Part shown: piece by piece, positions 38,725 through 64,000 of the stretch
How the letters are laid out: every line of letters begins with the position of its first letter
How positions within the stretch are numbered: position 1 is the stretch's first letter
From: Ecdyonurus torrentis
Lineage: Eukaryota; Arthropoda; Insecta; Ephemeroptera; Heptageniidae
Assembly: GCA_949318235.1 (NCBI GenBank)
Contig: OX439127.1
Coordinates: forward strand, 22,491,874-22,555,873
Direction: 5' to 3'
Length of the DNA: 64,000 nucleotides
Program-made: the position numbers and the translations under genes
Notes under the pieces: model-generated
The model's database searches: none
What the model saw: only the letters and a program-made list of their open reading frames with translations
What the model was told of the DNA's origin: nothing

Positions 38725-40723
38725 ATATTATTTAAGTTAGCTATAAAATCACTTAAAAAATTAATTTAATATTAATGAAAACTCAATCATAAACATATGA
38801 ATTAATGCATTATGATGTCAATTTATTGACAAATAAAAAATTCAATCCTTATTTCCTATAGTATCACTTCCGATGTGACGTCACGAAATTCTGAAATATA
38901 GTATACAACTTCAAATAAAAATATTTGTTTTCAAAGTCTATTGACAAATCCATTTTTTATCTATACAGATAACAAAATTAAAAAAAAAAAAAAAAGTTAA
39001 CAATTTACCTGCATGAAATAATAATTAATCAAAGAAAAACACGCTGGCAAACTGAGACGTGCATATTTATAAACTTAAAACGGTAAACACGCTGTTGCAG
39101 AGTAATGAAATTTTAACACTATAGTGCTCACAAGAAAAGAAAAGCAAAGAACGAAGAAGACGAAGAGGAAAAAACAATTATTTTTTATAAAGTAGAGTAA
39201 ATAATGATATTTAATATAGCAGATGATGCCAGCCAGATACATTTATTTTTTATACATTCGTTTTATTTTTTAGGAAAGGTATGGAGAATCGCTGATATTA
39301 ATTGGCTTTAGCTGATTTTGTAATTTTAAGCATATTATGGATTTGCTGACTGCATTATTTTGTTAAGTTAACGTTTTACGTATTTGCCGCATTTACTTTG
39401 AATGTAATTTGCAGCTTTTTCATTATGTGTACTGTGTACTGTACAGTACTCTCCTTTGAAAGAAAAAATAAATGAATTGACGCAATATGAAATTTAAAGT
39501 ATTTGTGAAGCAGGCCAGCAAGTATTACATTTATTTTGCTCTAAGTTTCAAATGCACATCTTAAAATAGTCTCACAATTTTTATTTGATTATAGCATATT
39601 TTAGATAACGCAAGTATAAATGCATATTTGTTTAATGGTAAAACAATTACATTTGCAATTTATTATTATTATTTTTTAAAAAAATTATTATTTTTTATTA
39701 TTCATTGGCACATGCCGTGATATTTAAGTCTCCTCCCCCTAAACAAAAAGTGAATAATATTTCGTGTGTGAAGAATAGGGAGAACATAGAGCAGAATGTA
39801 AGAAAAGAAGAGGTTGCGGTACTGGTCACTTAATACCGTATGCTCACGAGCTAAACTCGACCAAGAATTGCCTAAGGCGCTTGCACATTCCCACCACTGT
39901 GTACGCCTCAAAAACACGGCCAGCTCACATAATAAGAATCACATTTTAATATTTTATTGGCTCTTCGTCGTCTTCTTTTCCTTACAATAAAGCGAGAGAA
40001 ACCGCTGCGTTTTTTCATAAAAGAAGTTATGATAATAAAAGAAAGAAATCGTATTTTCAATGTTCATATATTCCACATAGTTTCTGTACTGTTTTCTATA
40101 TAAAAAAAAATTAACAGTTTTAGTTTCGGCATTATTATATGTAATGTTAAATTTTTAATTCAAATATATGTGTCCATTAATTATCTATTTTATATAGCAT
40201 AAACTATGATGTTTTATATTTTATGTCATTTTTTTTTATAATATTTAAGACTATTACTGTTATTAAAAATATGTAAATGATATATTTAAAAAAAATGTAA
40301 AGCAGATAGAAGGTATAATATATAGGATAAAAAAAAACTGTTCCTGTGTCCTTGTTTAATACATTTACTTCTTCAATCTTCTATAATAAAAGTACCGAAA
40401 AAAAATTAGGTCAGGTGCGCAGTGATCGTGCAATGATACGGTTAATTTTCATCAAAATTTCATTTGGTATATATAATATATATAAGATAATAATAAAACC
40501 ATAGAGAATCACGTATTATGTGAGGGTTATTAAATTATGCAACATGTTCATAGAATACAGTTTGCAATGTGGGGTAGAAAATCTTTATAACCTATTTATA
40601 CCTCGATCTTAATAAGACACTTTTTATTATTATTATTTTAAACTTTATCAATTCTCCTTTTCAATAATTTACATACTGACCTTTTAATGAAAAAATTTAG
40701 CCTCATTATTTTTATATAGGCTG

Positions 40724-40765
<42 letters not shown>

Positions 40766-42242
40766 TATTACATAATTTACCTTCAGCCAGCTTTTATCCA
40801 GTTCAATTTGCTTTTGGGTGTACAGTACAGTACATTCGAGGAAAAAAATTGAAACTAAATAATTCAAGAATATTATATAAGAATATATTACATTTTCATT
40901 CTTGCAAATGAACTAAAATGATTGAAAAGCAGTTAATTTTTGTATATTTTTATTTTTGTTATTGTATTATTATTTTGTACTTTAATACAGACTTTCAGTA
41001 TATTACAATACAGTATTTTGTCACGCAAGAAATAATGATTTTTGTTTATTAAAAACAAAACACATTTTATTACTCGATATATATTCAGTAAAAAGCAAGG
41101 CAACCTTGGTGACAAGACACCGTGTTTTATGTCATGTCCTTCTTATGCATTGCGGCGCACACAGCACACAGGTCGTCGAATTATCAAATTATTTTTAGAT
41201 GCATGCAAATGATAGTATACTTTTTTAAAGCTTTCATCTGCTATCAATGTCATTAAAAAAAATCACAATAGTAAATATATATATTATGAAAATAAGGTTT
41301 TCTTTTTGTCATTTTATTATTTAATGTTGTGTGATGCAAAAATTATACTTCTAGGATACCTTATACTAAAGATATGTCGTAGAAATATAATCATTGGATG
41401 TGCCATCACAAAATTTCTAGGTTACAGACTAATTATTATATTAAACTATTTAACTTTAAATTATTATTATATTTTTTTGTTCACTGTAAAATTTCGTGTG
41501 AAAAAGACATACCTTTAATATGGGAAGTTTGTTTAAAAATTAAAACGAAAACAGTAATTTTAGTAAAACAGTTTTGACGAGAAAAATACTTCTAAACATA
41601 TTGAAAATTGTAGCCTAGAAGAGTGGCAATATTTTGATTGGGCTCCTCTTTATAGTCTTGATTATAACTTCAACTCTTGGTAAAATAAACGACGTATATA
41701 GTTTATTTAATATGAAACTTATATTCTTATACTTTTTCTCTTTACCAATTTGGTTTGTAAATAAAGATAATTGATTCATACTTGAAACCATTACATCTCT
41801 CATAGAAAGGTAACCCAATTTTTAACATTCTCTTCCTGTCAACACCAAACCGACAATTTATACACTACAAAAAATTAGAAGAAGGAAAAAAAAGTGGTTT
41901 CTTTTATCCCAAAGCAAGAAAACACTATAATATCAGTGGCTTTTGAAGTATTTTCTTTCACTTTAAAAAAAAAAAAAAATATACATTAACTTAAATAATC
42001 GCTGGAAAGGTGCATTAATTCTATCATCGATCAATATATATTTTTTCGTAAAAGAGTGATAAAAAAATTAAAACACAATATTTCATTAAAATTGCTGCAT
42101 ACAATTCTGCAGCCATTCTGCTGCTTACCTGTTATGCATTCTATATGGTATCATTATTAGGTATGCAAAGACAAAAAAGTCAGCGTGATATGAAAAGAGC
42201 ACGAGCTTAAATTATCCTAAGCTGTGAACGGGATCAAGACGA
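38725..42242. other. AT-rich non-coding stretch
   Basis: Contains a 34-base A run (40728-40761) and a modestly GC-richer patch at 39700-39930 with a 71-codon minus-strand frame that lacks splice sites and resembles nothing I know. No gene is supported. Confidence 0.45.
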
Positions 42243-42587
42243 TTAAAGCCATAGACCACATAAAACCACATGAGCTTTTTAATGAATAAACACGAAATGG
42301 GATCTTCAAAACTGATGACAATTTTTACCAGAATGTTAATGTAGCCTCACGAGAGAGCGTAAAAAAAACTGTAAAGTATGCAATTTGCGTGAAAATTCAT
42401 GTTTATGACGTCAGAAACATGCAAAAATTAGTATAAAATGTTGTGCGGGTTGCATAAATTGAAATTTCTGATCACTGTTACGGAGCTACAGAATTGGGTT
42501 ATGAGACAAACTAAAGTTATTTATGTAAGTCCCATCAAGTGTTTTGCGATATAAATGCTTATGTTTTTCTCTGGTATATTTCTTTAA
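42243..42587 (+). mobile_element. TTAA-flanked MITE, family 2, copy 2
   Basis: A 345-base copy of the element at 15399-15739, with small substitutions and indels throughout (for example a TTAA-TG insertion before TAGCCTC). TTAA borders are at 42243-42246 and 42584-42587. The terminal repeat is TTAAAGCCATAGACCA at the left. Nothing in it codes for protein; the open frame at its right end is chance. Confidence 0.75.
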
Positions 42588-44379
42588 GGGTAGAAGAAGT
42601 GCAATTTCTACATCAGAATACAACAGACCTTTATTTTTATTATTTTTTATTTTTTACAATAACTTACTATTTTATAAAGGTCAAATGGTCATCTTTATAT
42701 TTTATTGCTTTGGTGCTTGGGATATTCAAATGACGTGACGTTAATGTTAATCCCTTATAATATTTACTGTATCGATATGCATTCAGACAACGAATAAGGC
42801 ATCGTAACATTATTTTATATATACATATTAGTGAGCGTGCTTTTATATATATATAGTAGTCGAATCGTTGTGTGATGTTAAGAGTGGTGCACGCCATCAA
42901 AGACTTTAGGTGCTTGGTACACAATGGTACCTTAGCAGTTAGGACCACGCAACACTGACAACTTCAAAGCAGTCAGTTTTTCATACATTATATTATATAC
43001 AGAAATTTAAAGTCATTTTCTTAAAACCTTCTTTATTATTATTGTGTTTGTCTAATATAATATAGTAAATGCCACATTTCATTTTAATTGGTATATATTA
43101 TATATATAATAACAAAGAGTATATTATCTAATCGTTATTACTTAATACTTATTATTATATTATTGCATGTTGTCAGATCTGTTTTATAATTAAACAAATT
43201 TCTAATATTTTAAGTAGAATTTCTTTGATAATTTTTCTGTCTAATTATTTTTGAAATAGATTTCATATATAACGCAGTATATTATTGATGATTTTGAATG
43301 TGGAGCGTAACATGAAATCACAAGGTTAAATACATTATTACATAACATTCCAATCATCATTATTATCATTTTAAGAGAATATTTATGCTCAATTTTAAGA
43401 GCTAAAAAAAAAAGTTGTTAATAAACAATTAGCTTATTCAGTAATTGAATTCTTACATTGTGTAATAAATTTTAAATATTATAAGACAGAGTTCTATAAA
43501 ATCAATGTTAAAAAATATACGCTACTTCAAATTTTTTAGTAAATTGCATTCTCCTTTTACGTTACCGATTTTGCTGGAGAGTTCAAATAATTTCTTTTAA
43601 ATTTGTAATATTTGTATTAGATTTAGATACAATGTTTGTTGTGCTCCATGTTCCAAACAAAATTCTAAGAAACAACTATATCTTCTCATCGGCTCGTGTT
43701 ACTGCAACCGCAAACTTTATTTTATTATTTATTTATTTTTTTGTTATTTTTTTTTACTCTTTTTTTTTTTTTTTTTTTTTTTTCAACAATTTGAGTGTTA
43801 GAAATAAAAGAAAATCTATAAGATTGTCTATATTGATTCAATTATGAGCTGAGAAGGTTACTAGTTTACGGTTTCTTTTAAGCACAAATTTGCTTGGTAG
43901 ATATATAATACACGTTGAAAAAATTGTTCCAAAGTTTGGTGGTGAACACGTAATCAAACACAAAACAAAAACGTCAGCAAATTACTACTTCATAATTGGA
44001 CCCTTCTAATATTGATAATTATACGCTTTGTAATAAACCTTTTAAATAAACTTGCAAAGTTCAAACGTGATTTTATATGCTATAAAATAAAATAATTTTT
44101 TTCTTTTTTTCATCGTATGTATATATAAAATATTTAACACTGGCAACATGATATAATATATAATATATATATATATAATATACATTAATGTGATTTACTT
44201 ATAAAATACCTTTCTTAAGCAAAAATAGATAAATTAGTAATGGACCTAGCTGTTTCCCGCAAGAACTTATCAAATTTAATGGATAACAATAATATATGAG
44301 ATTAATCATGGAAAGAGCCTTTTGCAATTCTTCTTTTTCTTCTTTCTTTTTAGAATGATTTCGCGTGATCGAGAGTCAT
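42588..44379. other. AT-rich non-coding stretch
   Basis: Plain A/T-rich sequence with a T run at about 43760-43783 and TA-rich patches at 44150-44185. No gene was recognised. Confidence 0.5.
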
Positions 44380-44640
44380 GATATTGAAGGACGTGATTGG
44401 TCGGGAATCTTGTGGTTCTCGCTTTGCTATATTGTGTAGCATCAGTCTGGCCATGTTTCGGTGCAATAGTTTGCTGCTGCTACTGATAGCTATAGGCCGG
44501 TGAAGCGCCGGTACAGTACATTACTTGCTTCATGAGCCGGTACCAGGCACGGTTGGCACACGGACGTATAGCTCATCCAGCATGCGCACATTTGCGGCAA
44601 CTTCAATATAAATATCAAACCTCCAAAATTATTGTACCGG
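44380..44640 (+). promoter_or_regulatory. GC-rich island with initiator and possible signal-peptide exon
   Basis: The island includes an initiator-like ATCAGTCT at about 44440 and, 12 bases on, ATG at 44453. This opens MFRCNSLLLLLIAIG, a basic-then-hydrophobic stretch like a secretory signal peptide, running to a possible donor GGCCG|GTGAAG with the exon ending at 44499. Repeated GCCGGT motifs follow. No partner exon was found, and a first ATG so close to the start site is unusual. A plain CpG-type regulatory island is the simplest alternative. Confidence 0.2.
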
Positions 44641-46986
44641 CCATATTCAATAATAATTAAAAATAATAAAATTTAATAAAACAAAGCACCGTGAAGGACG
44701 CTCGGAAAAAAAAAATAGCCAGTTGTTATTGTATTATGTGTTCTTGACGTTTTTACGAGTATATTATTTATAACCTTTTTATCGTTACGATCACCAGAAA
44801 AAATTATGATTTGATACTTTTAGCGCTATATTTTTTTCCTGACCCTTGGAGTTCTTATATTATAGTTTCATTCCTTACTTTAACTACTGTTAATGTATGA
44901 GATTATGCATATTAAAAATTATACGAAAATTAAATATAATTTCAAGTAATTTCATTTTAAAATTTGAACTTTGCCGATAATGAATCTCCTCCCCCTGTTT
45001 CATCGAAACCAGGACTGTGTGAACTGTTACCTTTACTGTATAGTTTAAGCTCTGAATTAATGTAAGTAGATAACCTATGTAATCCAGAGAGGATTCCCGC
45101 TGAAAAGTACTGGTCAGCTGGAGACGTGTATTGCGGGTCAAAATTACATTGATCAAATGGGCAACAAAATATAACTTCCAGGATAAAATAAAATTAAAGG
45201 CAACAGAAAATTGAATAACGATATTCTCTTTGGATTACCTATCTATAGAAATACCTTACTCTGAATTACTTAACAGCTGTGCAATAATAATTATTTCAAT
45301 GTCATTGAATGATACAATTAATACACACGCAGTATAGTTAAAAGTATAACAATGATTACAATTTTTCAAACGTGAGCATATAGAATAATCTTGTTAAATA
45401 AGTAATATATTTATAGAAATTTAATTATCGTGCGTCATCCAATCATCTTTCTTTCTTTATTTATTGAGAAAAAATAAAATAATGATCATTATAGAGTCGA
45501 TTAACAATGCTAGAAAAAAAAAAGAAGTTATTTCCAAGAAGGATAACTTTACCTTATATTTTATATTACTTTTTCTACGTCATTCATTATATAAAATCAA
45601 ATATAATTTGAGTCTGCTAATCACGATAAACGCCGGAGACAAATATAAAGATAGCATAATGCTACATATTTGAGTAGTTTTTTTTATCTTCTTGTTCTTA
45701 TTTATTATTTTTTTTTTTAAGATTTACAAAAAATTCAAAACATATTAGTTCAAGCATTATGATTATAATTTTAATATATTATTATATAATTTATAATGAA
45801 TAAATTAATGCACAAATTGTGACAATTGTCACAATTAATTAACAAATGCACAAGATTCAGTTACTGTACATAAAATAACCATAATCTCTTGTCAAGTACT
45901 ATATTATTATATCTTATTTAGAATTGTATGCTATATTTCATAATTCTTCGTCAATGATGACGTAAGTGGGAAAAAAATGAAAAAAACTATAAGATTTTCT
46001 TAATCTGGGTATGAATCACAGGGTGATCTAATTCATATTTAACATTTTGTATTATTACAAATTAGTAAATATTAGAACAATTCATGCCTGGGCTCGACCT
46101 TGGTGGTGGCCTCCCTATATTGCGCTCGTATTCGGGTCGATGGTTACTGCAACGAGCAGTGGACCGCTTCACACGCTTTACATCATCAATGTAATCGTCA
46201 AGACGAGGACACTACTTGTAATAAATTAATAAACCTATTGATATATATAAATGTATATTTAATGATAATGTGAGAAATTTTATTTTTCTAAGAAACTAAA
46301 AAAATTGTAAAATTTAAATAAGTTTATTATAATATTATTTTATCTATCAAAATATTAGCGATATTGCTAACGAATGTAATTAAATATTAATATTTTGATT
46401 TTGTAGTTAACAATGATTTATTATTTCTATTGTGAAATCTTAAGAAGTATTTTTTCTTCTTTTCTTTTATAGACTTTGCAAATCCTTATATAATGAGTCA
46501 GGCGTATTATTATCGCATTTCCTTTGATTTATAAGTATGGAGATAAAAGTAATCTAATTATAGGATTAAAAAACAAGATCGCCTTATCTGTCAACATCAT
46601 GAGAGTGAAAAATCATATGACAAACGATGAAAACTCGTGTTGGGAATTGTTAATTGTGCACCCGATTGTTGTCACACTTCGATTAGTCAGTTTTGACTCA
46701 ACAGTTAAAACAACAAGCGCAATTATTGTTATTACAATACAAATGTAATAATGAGTTGTACGAGTCATTGCAGGTCATTTTTACTGACAAATGACGAACA
46801 TAACACACATGCCATTTTGTTTGGTATTCTATCAAATGGATTTAATTTATCTGATAATGTCATTACTTTAAAGGAAATGTGCTAATATTAATATTATTAT
46901 CAGGAGAGAATAAGAGTTCGGAATTATATAGTTTTGTTTTCTGTTTGAAACAGCAGAGTTGTTCAGAGTTTAGTGTGATTTATTTT

Positions 46987-46989
<3 letters not shown>

Positions 46990-47022
<33 letters not shown>
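46990..47022. repeat. (TC)n microsatellite
   Basis: 33 bases of TC dinucleotides. Confidence 0.9.
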
Positions 47023-47025
<3 letters not shown>

Positions 47026-47919
47026 ACTGCAAATCAATAAAAAAAAGTATCTAAAAAGTAGTATAAATTGATATCTGTACTATATTATTAATAAATATTA
47101 TTTAAAAAATCAACCTTTTCGACCTTCACTGTCCAATAGTTTTATTTCACAATTTCTTAGAATTAAAAAAATTAATAAATATCGTTATATGAAAAAGTAT
47201 ATTTTTAATGTTATTTCTTGTCACGCAAGTAAATCTATTCAATTTTATAATTATTGCTCGTTAAATTTTCATAATGCAAAGGTATTATTTATATTTATGA
47301 GATTTCTGTGTTGTCATGCATGCAAGTTTTTGTCGTCACAAAATTGTGTCAGTTCTGGGACGCCGAACTCGTATATTACCCATTGCTTCACACATATTTT
47401 TATTTCATATAGACTAGTAATTATAACATACATAGTTACTGTTAATGTGCGTGTGCTTCAGTGCTAAAATATGGTAACATTATACGTAATATATATACGC
47501 TTGACTTTTTTTTTTTTTTTATGTTTTATTTCTAGGTATTTCATGCTGCTCTTCCTTCAATATTTTATTAATTCAAAATAATATATTTTTCCGAGCAAAA
47601 TAGGTTATAATTTATTCAAGCATACACCTGGGTACCATAACACATTTTTGTTGACTCAAGTGACCGGAATAATCTTTGCGTGTTTACGTCATTATGATGG
47701 CTTTCCAGTATCATGTACGTATACGGTTTTGCACGCAAGAATTAACAAAATCAATTTACATGAATCGCAGGTGCGTCAAATGTCAAATGTCATTTTTCTT
47801 GTGGTGAATACTTCATAAACTTCAACTTATCCAGATATTCCATTTAATATATTATTTACCTCGACCCTCTGAATCAACACTATTTTTTCCTAAACCCTGC
47901 AGTAGTATTTGTGGGCAAA

Positions 47920-47920
<1 letters not shown>

Positions 47921-47972
<52 letters not shown>
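47921..47972. repeat. (GA)n microsatellite
   Basis: About 50 bases of GA dinucleotides with one AAA interruption, followed by three AAGTG units. Confidence 0.9.
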
Positions 47973-47974
<2 letters not shown>

Positions 47975-49264
47975 GAAGTGAAGTGAAAAATTGAAAGAAA
48001 ATTTTATGAAGAATAATTTGACCTTGCAGCTTTATTTTCTTGCATTTTAAAACATGTCATAATCAATGAATCAATCAATTTAGAATTACATCAATATTAA
48101 TTCTTTCCTCAACACTTATAGTACATAAAAATGAGTATGTGTTTAAAGTAATGCTTTATTCCCTTTTTTTTTTTTTTTTTTTTTTTTTTATTTATAACGA
48201 AACAAACAATATTTACGTAAGCCTGTTTTTTTAATCCAATTGTAAGGTGTTAGAGGTATTCGTATACACATTCACTCACGCATTGCATACAGTCTTTGCT
48301 TTCTTTGACGTCAGAAACACATTTAAAAAGTCACATTTTTTTTCTTTCTAATTGATTCAATTTATACTTATTAATATTTCTGAACGCTTTTCATAGAATG
48401 AAAATATATGATAGGGAAGAGTAATATAAAAATATTAGACAAAAAAAAATATTTATTCAATAAATCTATTGAATTAAATTAAAGCTATATATGCTTAAAA
48501 TCAGAATTGAGAGTCATGACAACAACGAAATTAGAAAAATAGTGTGAGAAAATTCTTCCAATCAGAGATGATGATAATCGAATTGTTTCATTATTGATGC
48601 ATTTTTTATCTTCGAAGGTTAACATATTTTAGCTAAGACCGACTTCCGACTTGTTGCGTAATACAGGCCTTTGTTTTAAGTATAGGAACTATGTGAGAAG
48701 TAGGGCGCTAATAAGTCGATGTCTCATGAAAAGGACTCTTAACTGCTCCAAAAAGAAAGTGAATTATGTATGGGCTCTTCTTTAAAGGTTTTATTATTTT
48801 ATGTAACTCAAAAAATAAAATTTAAATTAATATTTTTTTTTTATGCCTAAAACTGTACAAACTGATAAAAAAACGTTCAAGTTAATTAAAAAAAAAAAAA
48901 AAGAAAGAAAAAAAAAATCGCCAACGTAACGACGTCATTATGTTAGTAATTCTAACTTTCAATTTTGTTCCCTTCGTTGGTACTTTAGTTATAGCGTGCA
49001 AAAATACACAAAAATTTCTCTTGGTTGCACTCACACTGAAGTAATATTGCAATGCGCAACAATCTCATTAGATTATTTTTGCGTATACGTAAGTAATTAT
49101 GTGTAATTACTAAAATAATTGGATTCGGATTCAAATAAATTTTAATTTGACATATTTTATTTTTATTTTTTATGGCATTCACTGACAAAGAAAGGGTGTT
49201 TATTTTGTACGTACGATTATATACTTGACAAATGTATGTATGTAATATTATTTATTTTTTGCAG

Positions 49265-64000
<14,736 letters not shown>

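Larger units (their letters stand above)
44641..49264. other. AT-rich non-coding stretch upstream of the coiled-coil gene exon
   Basis: Includes a perfect 22-base palindrome (45815-45836), a TC tract (46990-47022), a GA tract (47921-47972) followed by AAGTG repeats, a T run (48165-48189) and a GC-richer patch near 46085-46205. No certain exon was found. The final bases, TTTATTTTTTGCAG, are the acceptor of the exon at 49265. Confidence 0.5.

Noticed and set aside
39702..39917. 71-codon minus-strand ORF in a GC-richer patch
   Set aside because: No splice sites, no recognisable motif, and hydrophobic A/T-driven composition in its second half.

Overview
The window looks like nuclear DNA of an arthropod, most likely an insect. 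By eye it is about three-quarters A+T, with very long introns, many (TA)n, (TC)n and (TG)n microsatellites, and A or T runs of 20-46 bases. Genes are sparse: only two could be supported by coding sequence plus matching splice sites. The species cannot be named from the sequence.

Left edge (1-1623, minus strand): the first two coding exons of the nuclear gene for ATPAF1 (Atp11-type mitochondrial F1-ATPase assembly chaperone). The gene continues beyond position 1. A short GC-rich patch at about 1690-1790 with an ETS/GABP-like site is its probable promoter.

Right part (plus strand): a large coiled-coil, serine-rich protein gene with coding exons at 49265-49435, 61669-62721, 63332-63667 and the start of a fourth at 63934, continuing past position 64000. 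The three complete exons are all multiples of three and join in phase 0. The protein has coiled coils, low-complexity Ser/Pro/acidic linkers and a possible EB1-binding SxIP motif; I cannot name it securely. Its 5' end is not fixed. Candidate first exons are 2815-3188 (GC-rich, good donor, probably untranslated) and 18042-18086 (short ATG exon, good donor, phase compatible). About 46 kb between 3189 and 49264 is therefore read as intron or intergenic DNA.

That DNA is mainly decayed sequence with short non-autonomous inverted-repeat elements. I resolved a 313-bp near-complete palindrome flanked by TTAA (37345, with a second truncated copy at 1-247), a second TTAA family (15399 and 42243) whose ends resemble the first, a third family (38386 and 58530), and single-copy foldback elements at 10267, 24342 (with 24586 nested inside) and 61234. 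Several GC-rich islands (5806, 21661-22010, 34900-35110, 44380-44640, 52960-53160, 56760-56940) stand out as candidate promoters, exons or enhancers, but none has decisive evidence.
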